Part shown: piece after piece, positions 1 through 7,544 of the stretch | Position numbering within the stretch: position 1 is the first letter of the stretch | Layout of the letters: each line of letters starts with the position of its first letter | Assembly (NCBI RefSeq): GCF_003594885.1 | Contig: NZ_QZEZ01000006.1 | Coordinates: forward strand, 124,001-188,000 | Direction of reading: 5' to 3' | Origin: Vallicoccus soli | Lineage (GTDB): Bacteria; Actinomycetota; Actinomycetes; Motilibacterales; Motilibacteraceae | DNA length: 64,000 nt | Notes under the pieces: model-generated | Told to the model about the DNA's origin: nothing | The model's database searches: none | Seen by the model: only the letters and a program-made list of their open reading frames with translations | Position numbers and translations under genes: made by a program

Positions 1-4
1 CGCG

Positions 5-19
5 TGAGGGTGCCCCTCA
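5..19. repeat. Inverted copy of the TGAGGGGCACCCTCA short repeat
   Basis: This 15-mer (TGAGGGTGCCCCTCA) is the exact reverse complement of the 15-mer present at 10133-10147 and 10266-10280. Further C-rich similarity follows to about 55. It marks a copy, in opposite orientation, of the interspersed repeat family found downstream of the sugar operon. The element may continue off the left edge. Confidence 0.5.
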
Positions 20-78
20 GCGGACCGGCGCAGCGGCGGGCACCCCTGCGCGCATCGCAGGCGACCCCCCGCCACCCC

Positions 79-107
79 TTGACGCACCGACCGCGGCTTC
101 CTAGTCT
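79..107 (+). promoter_or_regulatory. Housekeeping-type promoter of the xylanase gene
   Basis: A TTGACG -35 box (79-84) and a TAGTCT -10 box (102-107) are separated by 17 bp, the ideal sigma-70/HrdB spacing. The predicted transcription start is near 114, giving a leader of about 68 nt with a Shine-Dalgarno AGGAGAG at 170-176 before the ATG at 182. Confidence 0.65.
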
Positions 108-115
108 CTCGCAAT

Positions 116-135
116 GTTCCGGAAACTTCCGGAAC
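116..135. promoter_or_regulatory. Palindromic operator overlapping the xylanase transcription start
   Basis: GTTCCGGAA (116-124) and TTCCGGAAC (127-135) form a perfect 9-bp inverted repeat with a 2-bp spacer. It begins about 2 nt after the predicted transcription start, where a bound repressor would block initiation. The core GGAAAC-TTCC resembles the CGAAAnTTTCG boxes of actinobacterial xylan genes, but the repressor is not identified here. Confidence 0.6.
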
Positions 136-181
136 GTCGAGACGGGCGACCGGCAGCCCGCCCCACCGCAGGAGAGCACCC

Positions 182-1330
182 ATGAAGCCCACCCGCACCG
201 TCGCGGCCGTGCTCGGCGCGTCCGCCCTCCTCGCCGCGGTCCCCGCGGCCCTGCCCGCCACGGCCGCCCCCGCGGCCGAGCGCGCCGCCGCGGCGGCGCC
301 CGGCGGCCCCCTCGCGCTGCGCGACCTCGCGCCGGAGGGGTTCCGCATCGGCACCGCGGTCGCCGGCGGCGGCCACCACGTGGACCAGCCCTACCCGGAC
401 CCGTTCCCCAACGACCGGCAGTACCGCCGCCTCGTCGGGCAGCAGTTCAGCTCCCTCTCGCCCGAGAACCAGATGAAGTGGGAGTTCATCCACCCCGAGC
501 AGGGGACGTACCGCTTCGGGCCGGCCGACGAGATCGTGCGCTTCGCCCAGCGGCACGGGCAGGTCGTGCGCGGGCACACGCTGCTCTGGCACAGCCAGAA
601 CCCCGCGTGGCTCGAGGAGGGCGAGTTCACCAAGCCGCAGCTGCGCCGGATCCTGCGCGACCACATCCGCACCGTGGTCGGGCGCTACAAGGGCAAGATC
701 CAGCAGTGGGACGTCGCGAACGAGATCTTCCTCGACGACGGCAGCCTGCGCACGCAGGACAACATCTGGATCCGCGAGCTCGGCCCCGGCATCATCGAAG
801 ACGCGTTCCGCTGGGCGCACCAGGCCGACCCCGCCGCGAAGCTGTTCTTCAACGACTACGGCGTGGAGAGCGACAACGCCAAGAGCGACGCGTACTACGC
901 GCTCGTGCAGGAGTTCCAGGCCAAGGGCGTGCCGGTGGACGGCTTCTCCGTGCAGGCGCACCTCAGCACGCGGTACGGCTTCCCGGGCGACCTGCAGGCC
1001 AACCTGCAGCGCTTCGCCGACCTCGGGGTGGAGACGGCCGTGACCGAGCTGGACGTCCGCATGGACGTGCCGGTCGGGGAGCAGCCGACGCGGGCGCAGC
1101 AGGACCAGCAGGCGGACTACTACCGCCAGGCGCTCGAGGCGTGCCTCAGCGTCGAGGGCTGCGACTCGTTCACGCTGTGGGGCTTCACCGACAAGTACTC
1201 CTGGGTCCCGGTGTTCTTCCAGGGCGAGGGCTTCGCGACGGTCATGACCGAGGACTTCCGCCGCAAGCCGGCCTACTACGCGGTGGCCTACCGCCTGGCC
1301 GAGGCGAAGGCGTCGTACCCGCGCGGCTGA
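182..1330 (+). CDS. Secreted endo-1,4-beta-xylanase, GH10
   Basis: Hydrolyses internal beta-1,4-xylosidic bonds of xylan outside the cell. The 382-residue protein opens with a Sec signal peptide (KPTR, then an Ala/Leu core, cleavage near residues 29-32). A single GH10 barrel follows with no carbohydrate-binding module. The acid/base Glu is E181 in WDVANE and the nucleophile is E289 in VTELDVRM; other GH10 marks are GHTLLWHSQ and WGFTDKYSW near the C-terminus. The ATG is fixed by a good Shine-Dalgarno 6 nt upstream. It is a single-gene unit with its own promoter and palindromic operator and ends at a hairpin shared with the convergent neighbour. Family assignment is near certain; substrate preference within GH10 is inferred. 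Confidence 0.95.
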   Translation: MKPTRTVAAVLGASALLAAVPAALPATAAPAAERAAAAAPGGPLALRDLAPEGFRIGTAVAGGGHHVDQPYPDPFPNDRQYRRLVGQQFSSLSPENQMKWEFIHPEQGTYRFGPADEIVRFAQRHGQVVRGHTLLWHSQNPAWLEEGEFTKPQLRRILRDHIRTVVGRYKGKIQQWDVANEIFLDDGSLRTQDNIWIRELGPGIIEDAFRWAHQADPAAKLFFNDYGVESDNAKSDAYYALVQEFQAKGVPVDGFSVQAHLSTRYGFPGDLQANLQRFADLGVETAVTELDVRMDVPVGEQPTRAQQDQQADYYRQALEACLSVEGCDSFTLWGFTDKYSWVPVFFQGEGFATVMTEDFRRKPAYYAVAYRLAEAKASYPRG

Positions 1331-1345
1331 GAGAGCGCTTGCCGT

Positions 1346-1379
1346 ACCGCCCCGGGTCGCACCTGCGGCCCGGGGCGGT
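1346..1379. terminator. Bidirectional hairpin terminator
   Basis: ACCGCCCCGGG (1346-1356) pairs perfectly with CCCGGGGCGGT (1369-1379). The loop contains a further CGC/GCG pairing. It lies between the converging xylanase and phosphodiester glycosidase genes and has no U-tract, as is usual in very GC-rich actinobacteria. Confidence 0.6.
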
Positions 1380-1397
1380 CGCGTCCCGCGGTGCCCG

Positions 1398-3086
1398 TCA
1401 GCCCCGGCGGCGCGGGAGCACGAGCACGGCGTCGCCGACGGGCCGCTCGCCCGCGGCGTCCGACGGCCGGTTGACCACCTCGCCGCGCACCACGGCGGTC
1501 GTCGAGCCGCCGCCGTCGAGGTTGACCGCGTCGACGAGGCCGAGCGCCCGCGCCACGCGCGCCGTCTCGGTGAGGGACAGCCCCAGGCTCCCGGTCGAAC
1601 GGCCGTCCGCGGTGACGAGCACCGTGCGCCCCTGCCGGTCGACGCCGGCGAAGGTGCGCGGGTTGCGCTTCACCGCCCAGCCGTAGGCGAACGACGGGTC
1701 GTCGGGGCGCTCCATGCCGTCGCGCGCCGGCGTCACGTGCAGCCGCCCGTCCCGGACCAGCTCCGGCCCCCCGTTGACCACGGACGTCCCCGGCTGCAGC
1801 GGGAAGCGCTTGCCGTCATCGTCGCGCAGCAGCGTGCGGAGCCGCAGCGCCGCGCCGGGCCGGGCGAGCCCGCGCAGCGCGGCGGCCGAGGCGCCGGTGC
1901 CCTGCAACGAGGTCCACCCGGGGCGCAGCGCGGTGCCTCGCTCGGCCAGCACCGCCCGGACCCTGCCGCGCCGGTCGAGCACGACCTCGACGCCGGGGCC
2001 GCCCGGGGTGGTGGCGCCGAAGGCCGCCGTGAAGGCGACGACCTCGTCCGCGTCGGTGCACGTCCCGTCGTGCAGCGGCGCCGTGGTGGGCAGGTCGTCG
2101 AGCCCGCCGCAGTTCCGTACGAGGCCGGGGACCCGGTCGACGCCGTCGAGGCGCAGCGCCCGGCCGCCCGGGCCCTGCACCGAGCCGCGCCAGCCCAGCC
2201 GCTCCACGGCGGTGCGGCGGGCGTCCTCGCGCAGCACCAGCGCGGGCCGCTCGCCGACCGGCTCGCTGACCAGCCCGCGCCCGTACGCGCCGACCCCGGC
2301 CGGGTCGCCGGGCGCCCCCGCCGCCGGGTCGAGCACGAAGAAGCCGCCGTTGACGGCGGCCGTGGCGCCCGCCGAGCGGGCCAGGTCGCTCGTGGTCTCG
2401 CGCCGCTCGAGGTCGGGCCCGTACGTCGCGGTGAGGCTCCCGCGGAAGGTGCGCGGGTCGACGGTGAGCACCTCGAGCCGCCACGGGCCGCGGTCCCCGC
2501 GGTCCCCGTCCCACCCGGTCCAGACGACCGAGCCGCGGGCGCCGGCCGCGGCCACCGCGGCGGCGAGGGCGTCCGCCGCCGCCCGGTCGCGGGTCGCGCC
2601 GACGCGCACCCGCCAGCCCAGCGTCCCGCCGGGGGTGTCGGCGGTGGCCGGCCGCACCACCCGCTCGGCGCGCGCGTCGAGGCCCGCGGCCCGGAGCCGG
2701 GCGGCGGTGGCCCGGGCGTCGTCCCGGGGGGCGATCGCGGTGGCGGGCGCGTCGGGGTCGGGCGACGCGGCGTCCGGCACCGCGACCTCGACGGTCCAGC
2801 GCAGCGACGGGTCGGGCGCCCCCCGCACCACCGAGGTGCGCACCACACCGGGCTGCAGCCGCTGCGACGTGCGCACCTCGCGCAGCGCCGCCGGCCCGAG
2901 GGGGAGCGGGGGTGCGGCCTGCGCGCCCGCGACGGCGCCTCCGTCGGCGCCCTCGACGGGGCGGACGGCGGCCGGGGCGGCCGTCGGCCCGGCGGCGGCA
3001 GGGGCCGCGCCGGCGGCTGCGGCGCAGACCAGGGCGGCGAGGGCCGCGGCGGCGGCCGTACGGGGGCGGGGGGACGAGGCGGTCAT
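1398..3086 (-). CDS. Secreted phosphodiester glycosidase (NAGPA) domain protein with SPOR-like region
   Basis: The C-terminal half carries the NAGPA fold (DUF2233) that removes GlcNAc from phosphodiesters: AAVNGGFFVLDP near the middle and VNLDGGGSTTAVV near the end. Upstream of it is a region of about 100 residues (ATAARLRAAGLDARAERV ... ADALAAAVAAAG) like a SPOR peptidoglycan-binding repeat. An Ala-rich signal peptide follows MTASSPRPRT, so export to the wall is likely. I chose the ATG at 3086 over a start 36 nt upstream because a TACCGT -10 lies exactly 7 nt before it, giving a leaderless mRNA, and because the signal peptide begins there. The protein has 562 residues. A role in wall or exopolysaccharide turnover is inferred; its true substrate is unknown. 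Confidence 0.85.
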   Translation of the reverse strand: MTASSPRPRTAAAAALAALVCAAAAGAAPAAAGPTAAPAAVRPVEGADGGAVAGAQAAPPLPLGPAALREVRTSQRLQPGVVRTSVVRGAPDPSLRWTVEVAVPDAASPDPDAPATAIAPRDDARATAARLRAAGLDARAERVVRPATADTPGGTLGWRVRVGATRDRAAADALAAAVAAAGARGSVVWTGWDGDRGDRGPWRLEVLTVDPRTFRGSLTATYGPDLERRETTSDLARSAGATAAVNGGFFVLDPAAGAPGDPAGVGAYGRGLVSEPVGERPALVLREDARRTAVERLGWRGSVQGPGGRALRLDGVDRVPGLVRNCGGLDDLPTTAPLHDGTCTDADEVVAFTAAFGATTPGGPGVEVVLDRRGRVRAVLAERGTALRPGWTSLQGTGASAAALRGLARPGAALRLRTLLRDDDGKRFPLQPGTSVVNGGPELVRDGRLHVTPARDGMERPDDPSFAYGWAVKRNPRTFAGVDRQGRTVLVTADGRSTGSLGLSLTETARVARALGLVDAVNLDGGGSTTAVVRGEVVNRPSDAAGERPVGDAVLVLPRRRG

Positions 3087-3154
3087 GCCCGGCACGGTAG
3101 GGCGGGTCGACCACGTCGTCACCCCTCCCGGACGGCGTCCGGGTGAACGGGGTC

Positions 3155-3190
3155 TTGACAGGAGTTTGTTAGTCCACTCTATTAACCAAC
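3155..3190 (+). promoter_or_regulatory. Leaderless promoter and imperfect operator of the ROK sugar operon
   Basis: TTGACA (3155-3160) and TCTATT (3178-3183) are separated by 17 bp. The start codon follows the -10 box by 7 nt, so transcription should begin at or next to the GTG at 3191. Within this promoter GTTTGTTAG (3164-3172) and TTAACCAAC (3182-3190) form an inverted repeat matching at 7 of 9 positions. Being AT-rich in a GC-rich genome, it looks like the autoregulatory operator of the ROK repressor. Confidence 0.6.
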
Positions 3191-4327
3191 GTGACTCAGC
3201 TCTCAGCGCCGGGGCGGCCGCTCCGGCCGCGCGGCAAGCTCCTGCAGGAGGACGCGCGGCGGCACCACCGCGCGCTCCTGCTGCAGTCGCTGTTCCGCGA
3301 CGGCCCGGCCAGCCGGGCCGACCTCGCGCGGGCGACGGGGCTGACCCGGGTGACGGTCTCGGACCTCGTCGGCGGCCTCGTCGAGGAGGGGCTCGTCGAG
3401 GAGCTGGGGGCGCGGCCCGGGGGGCGCGTCGGCAAGCCCGCGACCCTCGTCGGGTTCGCCCCCGACGCTGCCGACGTCGTGTGCCTCGACCTGTCGGCCG
3501 ACGGCCGAGTGTGCGGGGCGCTCGTGGCGCCGACGGGGCGGGTCCGCCTGCGCCGCAGCGCGGCGGTCAAGGGGCGCCGCGGCGACGACGCCGTCGCGCT
3601 CGTCCTGCGCCTGGCGCGCGACCTCGTCGCCCTCGCCGAGCGGCCCGTCCTCGGCGTGGGCGTCGGCAGCCCCGGCGTCGTCGACCCCGGCGGCACGGTC
3701 CTCGACGCGCCCAACCTCGGCTGGCACGGCACCCCGCTGTCCCGGGCGCTGCACGAGCGGCTGGGGCTGCCGGTGCACGTCGCCAACGACGCCAACACCG
3801 CGGCGCTCGGCGAGCACACTTTCGGCCGCGCCGACAGCGGGCACCTCATGGTGCTGCGCGTCGGCACCGGCGTCGGGGCGGGCCTCGTGCTGGGGGGCGC
3901 GCTCCTGCACGGGCACGGCTCGGCCGCCGGCGAGGTGGGCCACGTCGTCGTCGACGAGGACGGCGAGGAGTGCGCCTGCGGGCGTACGGGGTGCCTGGAG
4001 ACCCTGCTCGCCGTCCCGCGGCTGCGGGCGCGGGTCGACGGGCTCGACCCGGCGGCCCGCGCGGACGCCCTGGCTGGCACCGGGCGCCGCCTCGGCGCCG
4101 CCCTCGCGCCGGTCGTCGGCGCGCTCAACCTGCGCCACCTCGTGCTCAGCGGCCCGCCCGACCTGCTCGACGGTCCGCTCGCCGGCGCGACCGCCGACGC
4201 CCTGCGCCGGCGCCTCATGCCGGTGGTCGGCGACGACCTCGTCCTGCGCACCTCCGACCTCGGCGAGGACGTCGTCCTCGTCGGGGCCGCCGTCCTCGTC
4301 CTCAACGCCGAGCTCGGCGTCTCCTGA
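3191..4327 (+). CDS. ROK-family transcriptional repressor
   Basis: NagC/XylR-like regulator of 378 residues. An N-terminal winged helix (about 25-80, ASRADLARATGLTRVTVSDLV) is followed by the two-lobed ROK sugar-binding domain with the GTGVGAGLVLGG loop and the zinc motif CACGRTGCLE. It is expected to repress the downstream importer genes until its sugar ligand appears. The GTG start is supported by a leaderless promoter ending 7 nt upstream. It heads a run of genes in one direction (binding protein 96 bp downstream, then overlapping permeases, GH3 enzyme and kinase), so it is probably a local, autoregulated repressor. The ligand cannot be read from the sequence; an amino sugar is suggested by the neighbours. 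Confidence 0.9.
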   Translation: MTQLSAPGRPLRPRGKLLQEDARRHHRALLLQSLFRDGPASRADLARATGLTRVTVSDLVGGLVEEGLVEELGARPGGRVGKPATLVGFAPDAADVVCLDLSADGRVCGALVAPTGRVRLRRSAAVKGRRGDDAVALVLRLARDLVALAERPVLGVGVGSPGVVDPGGTVLDAPNLGWHGTPLSRALHERLGLPVHVANDANTAALGEHTFGRADSGHLMVLRVGTGVGAGLVLGGALLHGHGSAAGEVGHVVVDEDGEECACGRTGCLETLLAVPRLRARVDGLDPAARADALAGTGRRLGAALAPVVGALNLRHLVLSGPPDLLDGPLAGATADALRRRLMPVVGDDLVLRTSDLGEDVVLVGAAVLVLNAELGVS

Positions 4328-4423
4328 CGCCGCCGCACCACCGCACCGCACAGCAGAACAGCACCCCTGCGCGACCGGCACCGTGCCGGCCCGCTGACGC
4401 CGCTCACACGAAGGAGCGATCGG

Positions 4424-5707
4424 ATGACCATCTCGAGGTCCCTGGCCGTCGGACTGGTGGCGGCCCTCGCCCTCACCGCGTGCGGCGGCGACGACGGCGA
4501 CGACGCCGCGCCTGCCGGGTCGGGCGGCACCCCGCAGGCCGCGGAGGTCAGGGTGTGGATCAACGGGCCGGACACGCCGCAGGAGGCGCGCGACTGGCTG
4601 AAGACGACGTTCGAGGACCAGCACCCCGGCTCGACGCTCGTCATCGAGGAGCAGCAGTGGGAGGGGCTGGTGGAGAAGCTCACGACGGCGCTCACCAGCC
4701 CGTCGGAGACGCCCGACGTCGTCGAGGTCGGCAACACCCAGGCCGCGACGTTCACGACCGCCGGCGCCTTCAGCGACCTCACCGGCGAGCTCGAGGCGCT
4801 CGGCGGTGACGACCTCCTCCAGGGGTTCGTCGAGGCCGGCAGCGCCGACGGCAAGACCTACGCGGTGCCCTACTACGCCGGGTCGAAGTACGTCTTCTAC
4901 CGCAAGGACCTGCTCGCGCGGGCCGGGCTCCAGGTGCCCACGACCCTCGACGAGTTCGTCGACACGGCGGTCGCGCTGAAGCAGGCCAACCCGGAGCCGG
5001 CGTCCTTCTCGGGCTTCTGGTTCCCGGGCCAGGACTGGCGCAACGGCGCGGCCTTCGTCTGGGCGGCCGGCGGCGACCTCGCGGTGCAGGAGGGCGGGAG
5101 CTGGCGGGGCGCCCTGTCCACCCCGGAGTCGCTGGAGGGCCTGCGCACCGCGCAGCGGCTGTTCACCGAGGCCTCCGGGGCGCCGAGGGACGGCAACGAG
5201 GCGGACCCGCAGGTGCCGTTCTGCGCCGGCGAGGTGGGCATGCTCTCGGCGCCGAGCTGGGTGCGGGGGCTGATCGAGGACCCGGAGGGCGGCTGCCCGG
5301 AGATGATGGAGCAGGTCGGCGTCTTCGCCCTGCCCGGCCCGGACGGCGGGCCCGCGCCGGTGCTCCTCGGCGGCTCGAACATCGCGGTGCCGGCGCAGTC
5401 CCCCGACCAGGAGCTGGCGAAGGACGCCGTCGCGCTGATGCTCAGCGAGGACTACCAGACCATCCTCGCCGAGAACGGCCTCACGCCGGCGCTCGAGTCG
5501 CTGTCCTCGGCGCTGGGCGACGACGAGTTCGCGCAGGCGACGATCGAGGCGGCGTCCAACGCCAAGCTCACCCCCGCCGCGGCCGGCTGGGCCAGCGTCG
5601 AGGGGTCGCGCGTCCTCGAGGACCTCTTCGTGGGCATCGCCGGCGGCGGGGACGTCGAGCAGCTCGCCCGCGAGGCCGACGCCAAGATCACCGAGGCGCT
5701 CGGCTGA
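4424..5707 (+). CDS. Sugar ABC transporter substrate-binding lipoprotein
   Basis: Extracellular solute-binding protein family 1, 427 residues. A lipoprotein signal ends in LALTAC with C20 as the lipidated residue, followed by an acidic/glycine linker. The mature part has the usual two-lobe features (YAVPYYAGSKYVFYRKDLL, then NGAAFVWAAGGDLAV, GGSNIAVPAQS). It captures an oligosaccharide and passes it to the two permeases encoded immediately downstream; the stop overlaps the next start by one base. The ATG has a strong Shine-Dalgarno (GAAGGAG). With a GH3 hexosaminidase-like enzyme and a ROK kinase in the same operon the ligand may be chitobiose-like, but this is context only. Confidence 0.92.
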   Translation: MTISRSLAVGLVAALALTACGGDDGDDAAPAGSGGTPQAAEVRVWINGPDTPQEARDWLKTTFEDQHPGSTLVIEEQQWEGLVEKLTTALTSPSETPDVVEVGNTQAATFTTAGAFSDLTGELEALGGDDLLQGFVEAGSADGKTYAVPYYAGSKYVFYRKDLLARAGLQVPTTLDEFVDTAVALKQANPEPASFSGFWFPGQDWRNGAAFVWAAGGDLAVQEGGSWRGALSTPESLEGLRTAQRLFTEASGAPRDGNEADPQVPFCAGEVGMLSAPSWVRGLIEDPEGGCPEMMEQVGVFALPGPDGGPAPVLLGGSNIAVPAQSPDQELAKDAVALMLSEDYQTILAENGLTPALESLSSALGDDEFAQATIEAASNAKLTPAAAGWASVEGSRVLEDLFVGIAGGGDVEQLAREADAKITEALG

Positions 5708-6636
5708 TGGCCACCACCGCTCCGCCGGCCGCCCCGCTGCGCCGGCCCGCGCTGTCCCGCCGGGCGCTGCCGTACGGGCTGCTCGTCCCCGCGGGCGTCG
5801 CGCTGGCCCTGGCGCTGGGCTACCCGCTGGTCCGGCAGCTGCTGCTGTCGACCCAGGACTACGGGCTGGCCCAGCAGTTCGGGCAGCCGGCGGAGCAGGT
5901 GGGTGCCGGGAACTTCCGCGAGCTGCTCACCGACCCCCAGCTCTGGCTGGTGGTCCTGCGCTCGGTGCTGTTCTGCGCGGTCAACGCGGCGCTGACGATG
6001 GCGCTGGGCACCGGCGTCGCGCTCCTCATGCGCGGCATGTCCCGGCCGGTGCGCGTCCTGGTGCAGAGCGCCCTGCTCCTCGCCTGGGCCATGCCCGTGC
6101 TCGCGGCGCTGACGGTGTGGCAGTGGATGTTCGACGCCCAGTACGGCGTCGTCAACGCCCTCCTCGTCGCTGCCGGCGCGGACTACGCCGGGCACTCGTG
6201 GCTCCTGGAACCGCTGTCCTTCTTCGCCGTGGCCACGGTCGTCGTCGTGTGGATGAGCGTGCCGTTCGTCGCCTTCACGGTGTACGCGGGCCTGACGCAG
6301 GTGCCGGAGGAGGTGCTCGAGGCCGCGCAGCTCGACGGGGCCGGCGCCTGGCAGAGGTTCCGCCACGTCCTCGTGCCGTCGGTGCGCCCGGTGCTGCTCG
6401 TCGTCGGCCTGCTGCAGGTGGTCTGGGACCTGCGCGTCTTCACGCAGATCTACGTCCTGCAGGGGGCAGGGGGCGTCGCGAGCGAGACCAACCTGCTCGG
6501 CACGTACGTCTACCGCCTCGGCATCGGCGAGGGCCGCTTCGGCCTCGCCGCCGCGGCCGCCGTCCTCATGCTCGTGCTGACGGCGCTGCTCACCTTCCCG
6601 TACGTCCGCGCGATGCTCCGCCAGGAGGAGTCGTGA
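5707..6636 (+). CDS. Sugar ABC transporter permease (MalF type)
   Basis: 309-residue inner-membrane permease with six hydrophobic segments and the EAA loop for ATPase contact (EEVLEAAQLDGAGAWQRFRHVLVPS, about residues 206-230). It forms a heterodimer with the next gene product to import the sugar delivered by the upstream lipoprotein. The ATG overlaps the previous stop by one base (translational coupling). No ATPase gene is present in this operon, so a shared MsiK-like ATPase encoded elsewhere must energise it. Confidence 0.92.
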   Translation: MATTAPPAAPLRRPALSRRALPYGLLVPAGVALALALGYPLVRQLLLSTQDYGLAQQFGQPAEQVGAGNFRELLTDPQLWLVVLRSVLFCAVNAALTMALGTGVALLMRGMSRPVRVLVQSALLLAWAMPVLAALTVWQWMFDAQYGVVNALLVAAGADYAGHSWLLEPLSFFAVATVVVVWMSVPFVAFTVYAGLTQVPEEVLEAAQLDGAGAWQRFRHVLVPSVRPVLLVVGLLQVVWDLRVFTQIYVLQGAGGVASETNLLGTYVYRLGIGEGRFGLAAAAAVLMLVLTALLTFPYVRAMLRQEES

Positions 6637-7544
6637 GCACCTCGACGCAGCCGCCGCCGGTCGTGGCGCCCCGCGAGGCCGTGCCGCCCGCGGTGCCCGC
6701 CCGCCGCCCGCCGCGGCGCCGGCGGCGCCACCGCCGCATCGCCGACGCCCTGGGCGTGCTCATCGCCCTGGCAAGCGTCTTCCCGGTCTACTGGATGGTG
6801 TCGTCCTCGTTCCAGCCCGGGCGCGACATCCGCTCGCCGGGCTCGTCGTGGCACCCGCTCGGCGGCACGCTCGACAACTTCCGCCGCGTGCTCGAGGGCG
6901 GCGGGTTCGTCTCCGCCCTGCGCACCAGCCTGGCGGTCACGCTCCTCACCGTGGCGGTCGCCCTGCTGTTCGCGTTCCTCGCCGCGCTGGCGGTGTCGCG
7001 CTTCCGGTTCCGCGGCAGGCGCTCCTTCGTCCTCGTGCTGCTCGCGATCCAGATGATCCCGGCCGAGGGGCTGTTCATCAGCCAGTACAAGATGCTCGAG
7101 GGGTGGGACCTGCTCGGGACGGTCACCGGGCTCACGCTGGTCTACGTGGCGAGCGTCCTGCCCTTCACGATCTGGACGCTGCGCGGGTTCGTCGCGGGGG
7201 TGCCGGTGGAGCTGGAGGAGGCGGCGATGGTCGACGGCTGCAGCCGCACGCGCGCCTTCTTCACCGTGACGTTCCCGCTGCTCGCCCCGGGGCTCGTCGC
7301 CACCGGCGTGTACGGCTTCATCCAGGCGTGGAACGAGTTCACCCTCGCCCTCGTCGTCATGACCCGCGAGGAGAACCGCACCCTGCCGGTGTGGCTGAGC
7401 ACCTTCACCGACACCAACCGCGGCACCGACTGGGGCGCGGTCATGGCCGGCTCGACGCTCATCGCCGTGCCCGTCGTCGTGCTCTTCCTGCTCGTGCAGC
7501 ACCGCATGGCCTCCGGCCTGGCCGCGGGGGCGGTGAAGGGGTGA
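6633..7544 (+). CDS. Sugar ABC transporter permease (MalG type)
   Basis: 303-residue partner permease. An Arg/Pro-rich cytoplasmic N-terminus (about 30 residues) precedes six membrane segments. The EAA loop is PVELEEAAMVDGCSRTRAFFTVTFPLLAPG, and the C-terminus LAAGAVKG is typical of MalG homologues. The GTG at 6633 overlaps the upstream stop by 4 nt (GTGA) and has a CCAGGAGGAG ribosome site inside the preceding gene. It acts with the upstream permease and binding protein as the membrane core of the importer. Confidence 0.92.
   Translation: MSTSTQPPPVVAPREAVPPAVPARRPPRRRRRHRRIADALGVLIALASVFPVYWMVSSSFQPGRDIRSPGSSWHPLGGTLDNFRRVLEGGGFVSALRTSLAVTLLTVAVALLFAFLAALAVSRFRFRGRRSFVLVLLAIQMIPAEGLFISQYKMLEGWDLLGTVTGLTLVYVASVLPFTIWTLRGFVAGVPVELEEAAMVDGCSRTRAFFTVTFPLLAPGLVATGVYGFIQAWNEFTLALVVMTREENRTLPVWLSTFTDTNRGTDWGAVMAGSTLIAVPVVVLFLLVQHRMASGLAAGAVKG

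Noticed and set aside
1714-4809. A 1,031-codon plus-strand frame across the phosphodiester glycosidase and ROK genes
   Set aside because: Ser/Arg/Pro-rich translation with no fold, overlapping genes with clear motifs on the correct strand and frame.
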